Shown here piece by piece: positions 9,096 to 16,422 of a stretch of DNA of 60,692 nt; positions within the stretch are counted from its first letter, which is position 1; each line of letters opens with the position of its first letter. Source of the DNA: Magnetovibrio sp. Its GTDB lineage: Bacteria > Pseudomonadota > Alphaproteobacteria > Rhodospirillales > Magnetovibrionaceae. A program made the translations under genes and the position numbers. Under the pieces are notes generated by a model, which did no database searches, was not told the DNA's origin, and saw only the letters and a program-made list of their open reading frames with translations. Where the stretch lies: contig JANQJR010000038.1 of assembly GCA_028281525.1 (NCBI GenBank), positions 1 to 60,692 on the forward strand. Reading direction: 5' to 3'.

Positions 9096-9716
9096 GTGGG
9101 GGCCTTGGCAATACCTCCCGCACCGCTTGAATTTTGGTACGAATTCGCAAGCCCCTATTCCTATATCGCGGCCATGCGCATTGACGCCACCGCCCAAAAG
9201 TACGGCGTCGATATCCACTGGCGACCTTTTCTACTCGGGCTGATCTTCCGCCAACTGGGCTTTGCGGACAGCCCGTTCAACGAACAGCCGTTAAAACGCG
9301 ACTACATGTGGCGCGATGTCCAACGCTGCTGCGAATGCGAGGGGCTGCCCTTCGTACACCCAAAACCGTTTCCAGGTCGTAGCTTAAACGCCGCACGCGT
9401 TGCGTTTCTGGGTCTTGAGAAGGGATGGGGTATCGAATTCAGCAAAGCGGTTTATAACGCACACTTCGGCCAGGGAAAAAACCTCACCGACGCCGATATG
9501 CTCAAAGACCTGATTGCCGAGATCAGCGGCGGGGATGCAGAACACGTTTGGTCGGAAGCTATGGGACCGGACAACAAAGCGCAGTTGCGCAGCCAAACCG
9601 AACACGCCGCCAATCTGGGCGTCTTTGGCGCACCGACATTCATACGCAATGGTGAACTGTTTTGGGGGAATGACCGTCTGGAACTGGCCCTGACGCATTC
9701 CCCCAAACAGATTTGA
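9096..9716 (+). CDS. 2-hydroxychromene-2-carboxylate isomerase / DsbA-family kappa-GST-like protein
   Basis: A 206-residue thioredoxin-fold protein of the DsbA-like HCCA-isomerase family. It begins with LEFWYEFASPYSYIA, where Ser replaces the redox Cys as in HCCA isomerases, and ends with NLGVFGAPTFIRNGELFWGNDRLELA, the cis-Pro and C-terminal signature of the family. These enzymes isomerise aromatic ring-cleavage intermediates using glutathione, but in genomes without a naphthalene pathway the substrate is unknown. The start is a GTG immediately after the stop of the QueF-like gene, suggesting coupling. Confidence 0.82.
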   Translation: MGALAIPPAPLEFWYEFASPYSYIAAMRIDATAQKYGVDIHWRPFLLGLIFRQLGFADSPFNEQPLKRDYMWRDVQRCCECEGLPFVHPKPFPGRSLNAARVAFLGLEKGWGIEFSKAVYNAHFGQGKNLTDADMLKDLIAEISGGDAEHVWSEAMGPDNKAQLRSQTEHAANLGVFGAPTFIRNGELFWGNDRLELALTHSPKQI

Positions 9717-9730
9717 TCAGGGGCCTGGCC

Positions 9731-10216
9731 CTAATGATCCGTCGCGTTGCGCGCGATGGTATCCAGCAGCATTTCAATGGCCATCAAGGCTTTGCGCGAG
9801 TCCAAGGAACCGCCGGCCTTGGGGGGACGGTAACCCACATGTATGGTGCCAGGCGCATCGGCCAGTTCGAACACCATGATGGAATACGGACAGAACATGA
9901 TGCTGTTGGAATCCGCTTCCACCGCTTCGCGGGTGTACTTGGCGGAACAAAACATCAGCATGACGGCATTTTGATAGACCTTCTTGGTCGCGCCGACATC
10001 CTTGGATGTGCGTTGCAGCATTTCCCCCACATCGGCTTCAAAGTCCACCACCAGGCCCTGGTTGATGATGGCGTCCGTGACGTCAGCTTTGACGTCCGCG
10101 AAGGAGCCTTGGAGGCTGTAAGTTTTGAACGGACTCCACCCCGCTTCGGCGGTACCCGCTGCGAACAGCAGCGTCAGTGCGAAAACGGAGAAAATCTTGA
10201 TTATTTTTGGAGACAT
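9731..10216 (-). CDS. Secreted DUF302 family protein
   Basis: A 161-residue exported protein. The signal peptide is MSPKIIKIFSVFALTLLFAA with probable cleavage after TAEA. The mature part (residues 26-161) has the DUF302 pattern: FADVKADVTDAIINQGLVVDF, then a Cys-containing VMLMFCSAKYTREA and SIMFCPYSIMVFEL. DUF302 domains occur in periplasmic proteins of unknown function, sometimes near sulfur or redox genes. I started at the ATG (10214-10216) that gives the signal peptide; the upstream in-frame extension would bury it. It converges with the HCCA-isomerase gene. Confidence 0.8.
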   Translation of the reverse strand: MSPKIIKIFSVFALTLLFAAGTAEAGWSPFKTYSLQGSFADVKADVTDAIINQGLVVDFEADVGEMLQRTSKDVGATKKVYQNAVMLMFCSAKYTREAVEADSNSIMFCPYSIMVFELADAPGTIHVGYRPPKAGGSLDSRKALMAIEMLLDTIARNATDH

Positions 10217-10314
10217 ATACCCCACCCCTGTTAGTTGGAAAGATTCGTTTTGATAGTTTAGAGATGGCGGGGCCGGGGTGCAAATCAACCCGAAAATCGG
10301 GATGTAAACGGCAA

Positions 10315-10339
10315 ACGGCCCCCTCACGGAGGGGGCCGT
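10315..10339 (-). terminator. Rho-independent-like terminator of the 53-aa membrane protein gene
   Basis: Perfect 11-bp stem (10315-10325 with 10329-10339, ACGGCCCCCTC and its complement) with a 3-nt loop, located 27 bp after the stop of the 53-aa gene and about 100 bp before the DUF302 start. On the minus strand it is followed by a modestly T-rich tract (TTGCCGTTT), so termination is likely but not textbook. Confidence 0.6.
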
Positions 10340-10365
10340 CGCTTAAGAGGTGTTCGCAACCCGGC

Positions 10366-10527
10366 TTATGCCGCGCTGGTGCCTGCAATATTGGGGGTCT
10401 CGTCGGATTCAACGAAAACCACGCGGCCGATGCCGGCGAGCAAAGAGCGGACCATCAGAGACAAAACGATGGCGCTGAAGCCCAAGCCTAAAGCGGTTAC
10501 GATCCAAACGAAAAGCAGTTCAAACAT
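10366..10527 (-). CDS. Small membrane protein of 53 residues, function unknown
   Basis: A short gene with a strong Shine-Dalgarno (GAAGGA, 7 nt before the ATG at 10525-10527), its own sigma-70-like promoter (10607-10635) and a downstream hairpin. The product starts MFELLFVWIVTALGLGFSAI, giving one transmembrane helix at about residues 4-28, followed by a short cytoplasmic or periplasmic tail ending in NIAGTSAA. I do not recognise a family. A self-contained transcription unit at the end of the fliI-fliJ operon suggests a real gene. Possible roles for such one-helix proteins (for example as complex-bound small subunits) are guesswork. Confidence 0.6.
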   Translation of the reverse strand: MFELLFVWIVTALGLGFSAIVLSLMVRSLLAGIGRVVFVESDETPNIAGTSAA

Positions 10528-10606
10528 GAGTTCGTCCTTCGGGTTTGTTAATTAAGAGAGCTTATTCCCAGATGATCTGCCGAGGCTCTTTATATTAGTT
10601 TTTCTT

Positions 10607-10635
10607 AATATAAGGGAAGCGTGATATAAACGCAA
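10607..10635 (-). promoter_or_regulatory. Sigma-70-like promoter for the 53-aa gene, overlapping a dyad
   Basis: On the minus strand TTGCGT (10630-10635) and TATATT (10607-10612) are separated by exactly 17 nt. The -10 overlaps a 7-bp inverted repeat TATATTA/TAATATA (10591-10597 and 10606-10612) that could be an operator. The surrounding 10528-10698 stretch is markedly AT-rich compared with its neighbours. Confidence 0.45.
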
Positions 10636-10698
10636 GCCTTATTTTCTATTTCATTGAAAGTTCACATATTTTAAGGATGCGTAAAGATTTTTGCGCTC

Positions 10699-11130
10699 TC
10701 AGCCTTCCGCGGCCCTTTTGCGGCGATGCTGATTGAGGGCGATTTCATCGAGCATGATTTGCTCACGGCGGGCCTGTTCGAGTTCGTAGCGGCGTTGGCG
10801 ATTGCGCTCCACGATTTCGTACTTTTTGAGCTCCTGATACGCCCCCGACAGCTCGTCCTGGGCGTGGCCGATGACGAATTCCATCTGATCGATGGAATCT
10901 TGGAGGTTTTCGCGCCGCTTGATCGCTTGCTCGGCAAATGCGCCATAGGTCAAACCGGCCAGCGTCGGGTCCGCGGCAGCGGCTCGTTGTTGGCGCACAA
11001 GGTCTTCCTCCAACTGCTTCATCTGGTCCTCCAGCTCGCCTTGCAAGCGCAAGAGTTCACCGAGTTTGCGGCGCTTTTCGTCCACGTTCCATTCATGGAG
11101 ACGAATTAGGTTTTTGATGTTCGCTGCCAA
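10699..11130 (-). CDS. fliJ: Flagellar export chaperone FliJ
   Basis: A 143-residue, almost wholly alpha-helical coiled-coil protein rich in Glu, Gln, Arg and Lys, beginning ANIKNLIRLHEWNVDEKRRK, which matches the FliJ start pattern. FliJ sits in the FliI ATPase hexamer like the gamma subunit of F1 and promotes export. The start codon is TTG (complement of 11128-11130) with GAGGG 8 nt upstream; no in-frame ATG gives a full domain. It is 73 bp downstream of fliI in the same direction. Confidence 0.88.
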   Translation of the reverse strand: MAANIKNLIRLHEWNVDEKRRKLGELLRLQGELEDQMKQLEEDLVRQQRAAAADPTLAGLTYGAFAEQAIKRRENLQDSIDQMEFVIGHAQDELSGAYQELKKYEIVERNRQRRYELEQARREQIMLDEIALNQHRRKRAAEG

Positions 11131-11203
11131 GTTTCAAGCCCTCGATTATTTTCGTGTTCCGCGCCATCTCGGTGGCGGTTTTCGGTTTTGTTTTGCATGC
11201 GTT

Positions 11204-12793
11204 TTAAGTGTTGGGGTCCGGTCCGCTCTTCACTTGCGGGGGTGTCGGTATCAGTCCCGGCGCCAGCCCGGCAGCGGCGGGCGCCGCCGGCGTTGGGGGT
11301 GCGCCCGGCGCCGCGGGCTGAGGTTGGATGGATGGCGGCTGTGGCGCGGGGCCCTGGGGCCCCACCGCGGAAGCGGCCGCTGACGGCGCCATGGCCGGTT
11401 GTGGGACGGGTTGCGGGGCCTGGGTTTGGGCAGGCGCGGCATTGGCCACCGGTGCGGCTCCCGGCGCGGACATGTTCAACACTTGCGCCAGTTGGATATA
11501 ACAGTTTTCCAGATCGGTATGGTCCGCCTTGGACTGCGACAAGAATTCCTCCAGGGGGCGATTATAATAAATGGCTTCGTCCACTTCCGGGTCGGTGCCT
11601 TGCCGGTACGCGCCCAGACGGATCAATTCAGCCATGTCATCGTAGGTAGAAATCAGACGTTTGGCGCGGTTGACCAGGGCGTTTTCCGGGTCCGTATTGC
11701 AGTCGGGCATGGTCCGCGACACGCTTTTGAGCACATTGACGGCGGGAAACCGTCCGCGTTCGGCGATTTCCCGATCCAGCACCACATGGCCGTCCAAGAT
11801 ACCGCGCACCGCATCGGCGACCGGCTCGTTATGGTCGTCCCCCTCCACCAGCACGGTGAACAGGCCGGTGATGGAGCCCTGCCCCTCTTGACCCGGTCCC
11901 GCGCGCTCCAACAAGCGCGGCAGTTCGGCGAAAACCGACGGTGTATAGCCCTTCGAAGCCGGCGGTTCTCCCACCGAAAGGGAGATTTCGCGCTGCGCCA
12001 TGGCGAAACGGGTGACGCTATCCATGAGGCACAGGACCTCATAGGTCTGGTCCCGAAAGTACTCCGCCGTCGCCAAAGTCGTATAGGCCGCTTGGCGGCG
12101 CACCAGCGGCGGTTCGTTCGATGTTGCAACGACCACGACGGAACGGGCCAAGCCTTCCTCCCCCAAATCGTCTTCGATGAATTCACGCGCCTCGCGGCCC
12201 CGTTCGCCAATCAGGCCGATGACGCTGACTTGGGCGTCGGTGTGGCGCGCCATCATGGACATCAGCGTCGATTTGCCAACGCCGGAGCCCGAAAAGATGC
12301 CCATGCGCTGGCCTTGGCAACACGTCAAAAACGCGTTCATCGCGCGCACGCCCAAATCCAATTTGCCCCCAACCCTTTGGCGCAGGTGCGCGGGCGGAGG
12401 TTCGTTCTGCACGGGATAGGACAAGTTGCCCGTTGGCAGCGGCCCCTTGCCATCGATCGGTTCGCCGAAGGCATTGATCACACGTCCCAGCCAAGCGTGC
12501 GTCGGGTAGATCACGGGTTCCGATGCGCCAACTTCGACGCGACACCCCAGGCTCACGCCGTCAAGCGGGCCGAACGGCATCAGCAAAGCGCGCTCCTCGC
12601 GAAACCCCACCACCTCGCAGGCGATACGCCGCCCAGCGCGCGCGACGATGTCGCAGTGATCGCCGATGGAAAACACCCCTTCTACGCCTGCGACCTCGAC
12701 CATCAGGCCGACCACAGCGGCGACCTGCCCAAAAATTTCAAAATCCGGCAGGCGTTCGACTTCGTTGATGATATTGTTGACGTATACGGGCAC
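11204..12793 (-). CDS. fliI: Flagellum-specific ATP synthase FliI with unusual Pro/Ala-rich C-terminal extension
   Basis: FliI is the ATPase of the flagellar export apparatus. Residues about 1-430 match the F1-beta/Rho-like family: beta-barrel start [19 protein letters not shown], Walker [23 protein letters not shown] and the Walker B strand. I prefer the GTG at 12793 with AGGAA 5 nt upstream; a GTG at 12856 would add 21 unrelated residues and has no ribosome site. After the normal end ([14 protein letters not shown]) there are about 95 extra residues made mostly of Pro, Ala and Gln, which is not usual in FliI. It is divergent from ctrA. Confidence 0.93.
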   Translation of the reverse strand: MPVYVNNIINEVERLPDFEIFGQVAAVVGLMVEVAGVEGVFSIGDHCDIVARAGRRIACEVVGFREERALLMPFGPLDGVSLGCRVEVGASEPVIYPTHAWLGRVINAFGEPIDGKGPLPTGNLSYPVQNEPPPAHLRQRVGGKLDLGVRAMNAFLTCCQGQRMGIFSGSGVGKSTLMSMMARHTDAQVSVIGLIGERGREAREFIEDDLGEEGLARSVVVVATSNEPPLVRRQAAYTTLATAEYFRDQTYEVLCLMDSVTRFAMAQREISLSVGEPPASKGYTPSVFAELPRLLERAGPGQEGQGSITGLFTVLVEGDDHNEPVADAVRGILDGHVVLDREIAERGRFPAVNVLKSVSRTMPDCNTDPENALVNRAKRLISTYDDMAELIRLGAYRQGTDPEVDEAIYYNRPLEEFLSQSKADHTDLENCYIQLAQVLNMSAPGAAPVANAAPAQTQAPQPVPQPAMAPSAAASAVGPQGPAPQPPSIQPQPAAPGAPPTPAAPAAAGLAPGLIPTPPQVKSGPDPNT

Positions 12794-12948
12794 GTAAATT
12801 CCTGGCGTATCCAGCCCGCCCACACCGTTCTCGGCGAATCGTTTGGGCCTAAACACGGCTCATGCGCGCTTCTGCGTCACATCTCAGTCTACACTATGCC
12901 CCCCGATCCTTTAAGGGATGGTAAAGCAAATGGTGGGGTTTCAAGACG

Positions 12949-12962
12949 TTAACGAAGGTTAA
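12949..12962. promoter_or_regulatory. Possible CtrA box in the ctrA-fliI intergenic region
   Basis: TTAA (12949-12952) and TTAA (12959-12962) are separated by 6 nt, close to the CtrA consensus TTAA-N7-TTAA though one base short. Together with the half-site at 13018-13025 it suggests autoregulation of ctrA and possible control of fliI. Spacing deviation lowers confidence. Confidence 0.4.
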
Positions 12963-13017
12963 TACGTAAGATGTACTACCAGCACTTGGCTGCTTGAATG
13001 TGCGCTCTACTACATAT

Positions 13018-13025
13018 ATGGTTAA
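13018..13025 (-). promoter_or_regulatory. CtrA half-site (TTAACCAT) upstream of ctrA
   Basis: ATGGTTAA on the plus strand is the exact complement of TTAACCAT, the half-site typical of CtrA-controlled promoters in Alphaproteobacteria. It lies 31 bp upstream of the ctrA start codon, where binding would be expected to repress or autoregulate. Confidence 0.5.
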
Positions 13026-13055
13026 TAAGCAGTTTTTGGAGGGAGCTACCGGAGC

Positions 13056-13757
13056 ATGCGCGTCCTGCTTGTTGAAGACGACCCAGCCATGGCGCAAAGC
13101 GTTGAATTGATGCTGAAGACCGCCGGTATGGTTGTGGATACCACGGATCTGGGCGAGGATGGTCTGGAGATCGGCAAGCTTTATGATTACGACATCATCG
13201 TCTTGGACTTGATGCTTCCCGACATGGACGGCCTGGAAGTATTGCGCCGCCTGCGCGACGCCCGTGTGGAAACCCCGGTGCTGATTCTTTCGGGCCTGAC
13301 CGAGTCCGAAATGAAGGTTAAGGGTCTAGGCACCGGCGCGGACGACTACCTGACCAAACCGTTCGACAAGGAAGAACTGCTGGCCCGCATCCAAGCCATC
13401 GTGCGCCGCAGCCAGGGTCACAGCCAATCGATCATCAAAACCGGAAAGCTGGCGGTCAACTTGGATACCGCCACTGTCGACGTGGACGGCCAGGCCATTC
13501 ATTTGACCGGCAAGGAATACGGTATCCTGGAACTGTTAAGCCTGCGCAAAGGCACAACGCTGACCAAGGAAATGTTCCTCAACCACCTTTACGGCGGTAT
13601 GGACGAGCCGGAATTGAAAATCATCGATGTGTTCATCTGCAAACTGCGCAAGAAGCTTGCGGATGCGACCGGCGGGGACAACTACATCGAAACCGTCTGG
13701 GGCCGCGGCTATGTGCTGCGAGACCCGGAAGAACAGCCGCAGGCCAAGCAGGCTTAG
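13056..13757 (+). CDS. ctrA: Cell-cycle/motility response regulator CtrA
   Basis: OmpR-family regulator of 233 residues. The receiver domain (1-115) has the acidic EDDP pocket, the phospho-acceptor Asp in [12 protein letters not shown] and the Lys in [17 protein letters not shown]; the winged helix (about 130-225) contains [20 protein letters not shown] and [11 protein letters not shown], characteristic of CtrA. In Rhodospirillales CtrA mainly controls flagellar and chemotaxis genes rather than being essential for the cell cycle. GGAGGGAG lies at 13037-13044. The last residues QAKQA differ from the AA degradation tag of Caulobacter CtrA. ChpT, its phosphodonor, is encoded at 19.5-20.1 kb. Confidence 0.95.
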   Translation: MRVLLVEDDPAMAQSVELMLKTAGMVVDTTDLGEDGLEIGKLYDYDIIVLDLMLPDMDGLEVLRRLRDARVETPVLILSGLTESEMKVKGLGTGADDYLTKPFDKEELLARIQAIVRRSQGHSQSIIKTGKLAVNLDTATVDVDGQAIHLTGKEYGILELLSLRKGTTLTKEMFLNHLYGGMDEPELKIIDVFICKLRKKLADATGGDNYIETVWGRGYVLRDPEEQPQAKQA

Positions 13758-13787
13758 GTCACGGATTCATAAACGTTCCGCTTCATT

Positions 13788-14630
13788 TCAGTTCATTTGT
13801 TCGGCCACACTCGGTGGCGTGTCGGTGCGTTTGTATACGCCCCGGCCAGCCTCGACAGGCCAAAAATCTTCGGTTATGCCGATGGTGGATTCCGAACTGC
13901 CCAGAAACAGCACACCGTCCTCGGCCATGGCGCCGCTGATGGCGTGCAACACCCGGGTTTTGGTCTCCATATCGAAATAGATCAGCACGTTGCGGCACAT
14001 CACCACATCGAAGCGCCCCAAAGGTCTGGGGTCGTCGAGAAGATTGAATGGACGGAAACGCACCCTATCGCGAATGGCGCGCGACAAACGCCAATACTCC
14101 CCTTCTTGTTTAAAATGTTCGACCAAATATTGCATCGGCAAGCCACGCTGGACCTCGAACTGGCTGAACACCGCCTCTTTGGCGCGCTCAAGAACGGAAT
14201 GTGAGATATCGGTCGCAATGATCTCCACTTTCCAACCTTCGAGTCTCTTGACCTCTTGTTCCAAAATCATGGCCAGGGAATAGGGTTCCTGCCCGGTTGC
14301 GCAAGCCGCGCACCAGATGCGGATACGGCGCTGAGCGGCCCGGCGTTTGAGCAATTCCGGCAGGATTGTTTCCTGAAACATCTCGAACGGCGCCTGATCC
14401 CGGAAAAACAAGGACTCATGCGTGTTCATGGCTTCACAGACTTCAACGGTGAGCGGTTCATCGGGAACCGCCACCATGGCGTCCACCAACTCTTGGAGGT
14501 TGCGATAGCCGTGCTTGCGCGCCACCGGCATCAGGCGCGTTTCCAACAAATACATTTTGTCGGGCGTGACGAGCAAGCCGGAACGCTGCTTCAACAAGTC
14601 ATGTAAGTAGGCAAAATAACCAGACGGCAT
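13788..14630 (-). CDS. cheR: Chemotaxis protein methyltransferase CheR
   Basis: CheR uses S-adenosylmethionine to methylate glutamates on chemoreceptors. The 280-residue product has the helical N-domain (about 1-75) and the Rossmann methyltransferase domain with NTHESLFFRD, the SAM-binding IWCAACATGQEPYSLAM and FDVVMCRNVLIYFD. It is full length for the family and lies downstream of cheB with a 36-bp gap, converging on ctrA. Confidence 0.96.
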   Translation of the reverse strand: MPSGYFAYLHDLLKQRSGLLVTPDKMYLLETRLMPVARKHGYRNLQELVDAMVAVPDEPLTVEVCEAMNTHESLFFRDQAPFEMFQETILPELLKRRAAQRRIRIWCAACATGQEPYSLAMILEQEVKRLEGWKVEIIATDISHSVLERAKEAVFSQFEVQRGLPMQYLVEHFKQEGEYWRLSRAIRDRVRFRPFNLLDDPRPLGRFDVVMCRNVLIYFDMETKTRVLHAISGAMAEDGVLFLGSSESTIGITEDFWPVEAGRGVYKRTDTPPSVAEQMN

Positions 14631-14666
14631 GGCCGCTCACTTCTGGCGCACCTCGGTCCTTGGACC

Positions 14667-15836
14667 CTATTTCGTTCGATTCAGGTAATTCATAATGTAA
14701 CCGGCCAGTTCGCCAATCGGCAAAACCGCGCTACATACGCCCGCCGCCGCCGCAGCACCCGGCATTCCCCAAACCACGGACGACTTTTCATCCTGTGCGA
14801 TCACGGTGCCGCCGGCATTGACGACATCGACGCATCCCTTGGCGCCGTCATTGCCCATACCCGTTAAAATCACGGTAAACACGCGCGGACCGAAAACGCT
14901 GACGACACTTCGCAACATCGGGTCCACGGCGGGACGGCAAAAGTTTTCCGGCGGGTCCTGGGTCAGCTTCACCGCCCGCTGGGGGCCTTTCTGGGTGACA
15001 AGCATATGATAGTCGCCCGGCGCCAATAAAATTTTGCCCGCTTCGAGCACGTCGCCGTCCTTGGCTTCCGAACACGGCCAACCGGTCATGCGGGTGATGT
15101 GTTCAGCGAGGATCGAGGTGAACGTCGCGGGCATGTGCTGGGTGATCACCACCGGCAGATTGATGCTGGTGGGCAGTCCCTTGAGAAATTCAAACAGCGC
15201 CTGCGGACCACCGGTGGAACTGCCGATGGCGAGAATATCCGGCTTGGTCGTACCGGCCTGACGCAACGTGACTTCCCCGCCCTTGTTGATCTTCCAATCC
15301 GTTGACGGCGCTGCAGTCGGAGTGGCGGTTTTGGCGGCTGGCGTAGCGGCCGCGGCCCCCGGAGGCGGAGTGATCGGTTTGCCGATATCGGCGCGGTGAA
15401 TAATGCCGAGGTTCTTAACCTTGTCGGTCAGTTCCCGGCGAAAATCGTTTTCGCCGCTCAGCTCACGCGCGGTGGACGGCTTCGGCACATAGTCGGTCGC
15501 ACCCAAGCTCAGCGCCTTAAGGCTGATTTCGGCGTTCCGCTTGGTCAGCGTGGACGCCATGATCACTTTGATGTTCTTATCGGCTTTGAGCAGCAGCGGC
15601 AACGCCGTCAAGCCATCCATCACCGGCATTTCGATATCCAGGATGACAACGTCGATCTCGCCGGGGTTGCGGGTCAACTGGTTGACCGCCAACTGGCCGT
15701 TGCCCACGGATGCAATCACGTTTACATCCGGGTCGGATTCGAGCATTCGGGTGATGAGCCCACGGATGACGGCGGAATCGTCCACCACCATAACGCGGAT
15801 TGCGTTGCCGCTTTTTGTATTCGCCGTATCGCTCAC
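14667..15836 (-). CDS. cheB: Chemotaxis protein-glutamate methylesterase CheB
   Basis: A 389-residue response regulator enzyme: receiver domain (residues about 10-130, phospho-acceptor in VVILDIEMPVMDG), an Ala/Pro/Thr-rich linker (about 160-190) and the CheB esterase domain (about 200-387) with catalytic Ser in IGSSTGGPQ, His in ITQHMPATFT and Asp in LTGMGNDGAKG. It removes receptor methyl groups when phosphorylated by CheA. The start is GTG (complement of 15834-15836). It is 47 bp after cheY in the same direction. Confidence 0.96.
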   Translation of the reverse strand: MSDTANTKSGNAIRVMVVDDSAVIRGLITRMLESDPDVNVIASVGNGQLAVNQLTRNPGEIDVVILDIEMPVMDGLTALPLLLKADKNIKVIMASTLTKRNAEISLKALSLGATDYVPKPSTARELSGENDFRRELTDKVKNLGIIHRADIGKPITPPPGAAAATPAAKTATPTAAPSTDWKINKGGEVTLRQAGTTKPDILAIGSSTGGPQALFEFLKGLPTSINLPVVITQHMPATFTSILAEHITRMTGWPCSEAKDGDVLEAGKILLAPGDYHMLVTQKGPQRAVKLTQDPPENFCRPAVDPMLRSVVSVFGPRVFTVILTGMGNDGAKGCVDVVNAGGTVIAQDEKSSVVWGMPGAAAAAGVCSAVLPIGELAGYIMNYLNRTK

Positions 15837-15883
15837 GCTCGTTGATCCGTTACCGTTAAGTATGTCAAGACTTCGAGGACGAG

Positions 15884-16249
15884 TTAAAGCAGTCCAACCT
15901 GAGTGAACTTCGCCTGGATGATTTCACTGTCGAAAGGCTTCATGATGTATTCATTTGCGCCCGCTTCGATGGCTTCTTGAATGTGTTCGATATCATTTTC
16001 GGTGGTGCAAAACACGACCACCGGCTTATCGCCGCCGGGAAGCGTGCGCAGTTCGCGCAAATAATCGATCCCGCTCATCACCGGCATATTCCAATCCAGC
16101 AAAACGGCTTCCGGCATGCTGGCTTTGCAGGCATCCAGCGCCTCCTGCCCGTCGGCGGCTTCTTGCGTCTCAAATTCCAAATCCTGCAGGATCTTCTTGG
16201 CGACCATGCGGATTACCTTGGAATCATCGACAATGAGACACGTCTTCAT
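15884..16249 (-). CDS. cheY: Single-domain chemotaxis response regulator, CheY-like
   Basis: A 121-residue receiver with DD near the N terminus (CLIVDDSKVIR), the phospho-acceptor Asp in AVLLDWNMPVMSG, the Thr in VVFCTTEN and the Lys in EYIMKPFD. It has no output domain and is placed between cheA and cheB, so it is most likely the motor-binding CheY or a phosphate sink. An AGGG ribosome site lies 6 nt before the ATG. A terminator separates it from cheA, so cheY-cheB-cheR probably has its own promoter in 16250-16350. Confidence 0.9.
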   Translation of the reverse strand: MKTCLIVDDSKVIRMVAKKILQDLEFETQEAADGQEALDACKASMPEAVLLDWNMPVMSGIDYLRELRTLPGGDKPVVVFCTTENDIEHIQEAIEAGANEYIMKPFDSEIIQAKFTQVGLL

Positions 16250-16354
16250 ACTGACCCTGTTAAACGATCATGATCCACTCGGGTCGCCTATCCATGGATG
16301 GCTCACCCCACCCAAAACGAATAGCGCAATATGGGCTGAAAGATAAGCCTTTTT

Positions 16355-16396
16355 CGCAGAAAAAAGGCCCCGCTGAATGAGCAAACGGGACCTTTT
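16355..16396 (-). terminator. Rho-independent terminator after cheA
   Basis: On the minus strand an 11-bp stem (16386-16396 with 16362-16372, one G-U pair) with a 13-nt loop is followed by six T (complement of 16360-16365). It lies 27 bp after the cheA stop and 106 bp before cheY, so cheA is probably transcribed apart from cheY-cheB-cheR. Confidence 0.85.
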
Positions 16397-16422
16397 CACG
16401 ATTTTAGAGCGTTTTTTACGCC

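Noticed and set aside
10528-10698. AT-rich segment as a horizontally acquired island edge
   Set aside because: The base composition is explained by a promoter and dyad for the 53-aa gene; no mobile-element feature is present.
11399-12952. 517-codon open frame opposite fliI
   Set aside because: Shadow of fliI; no ribosome site and His/Arg-rich composition.
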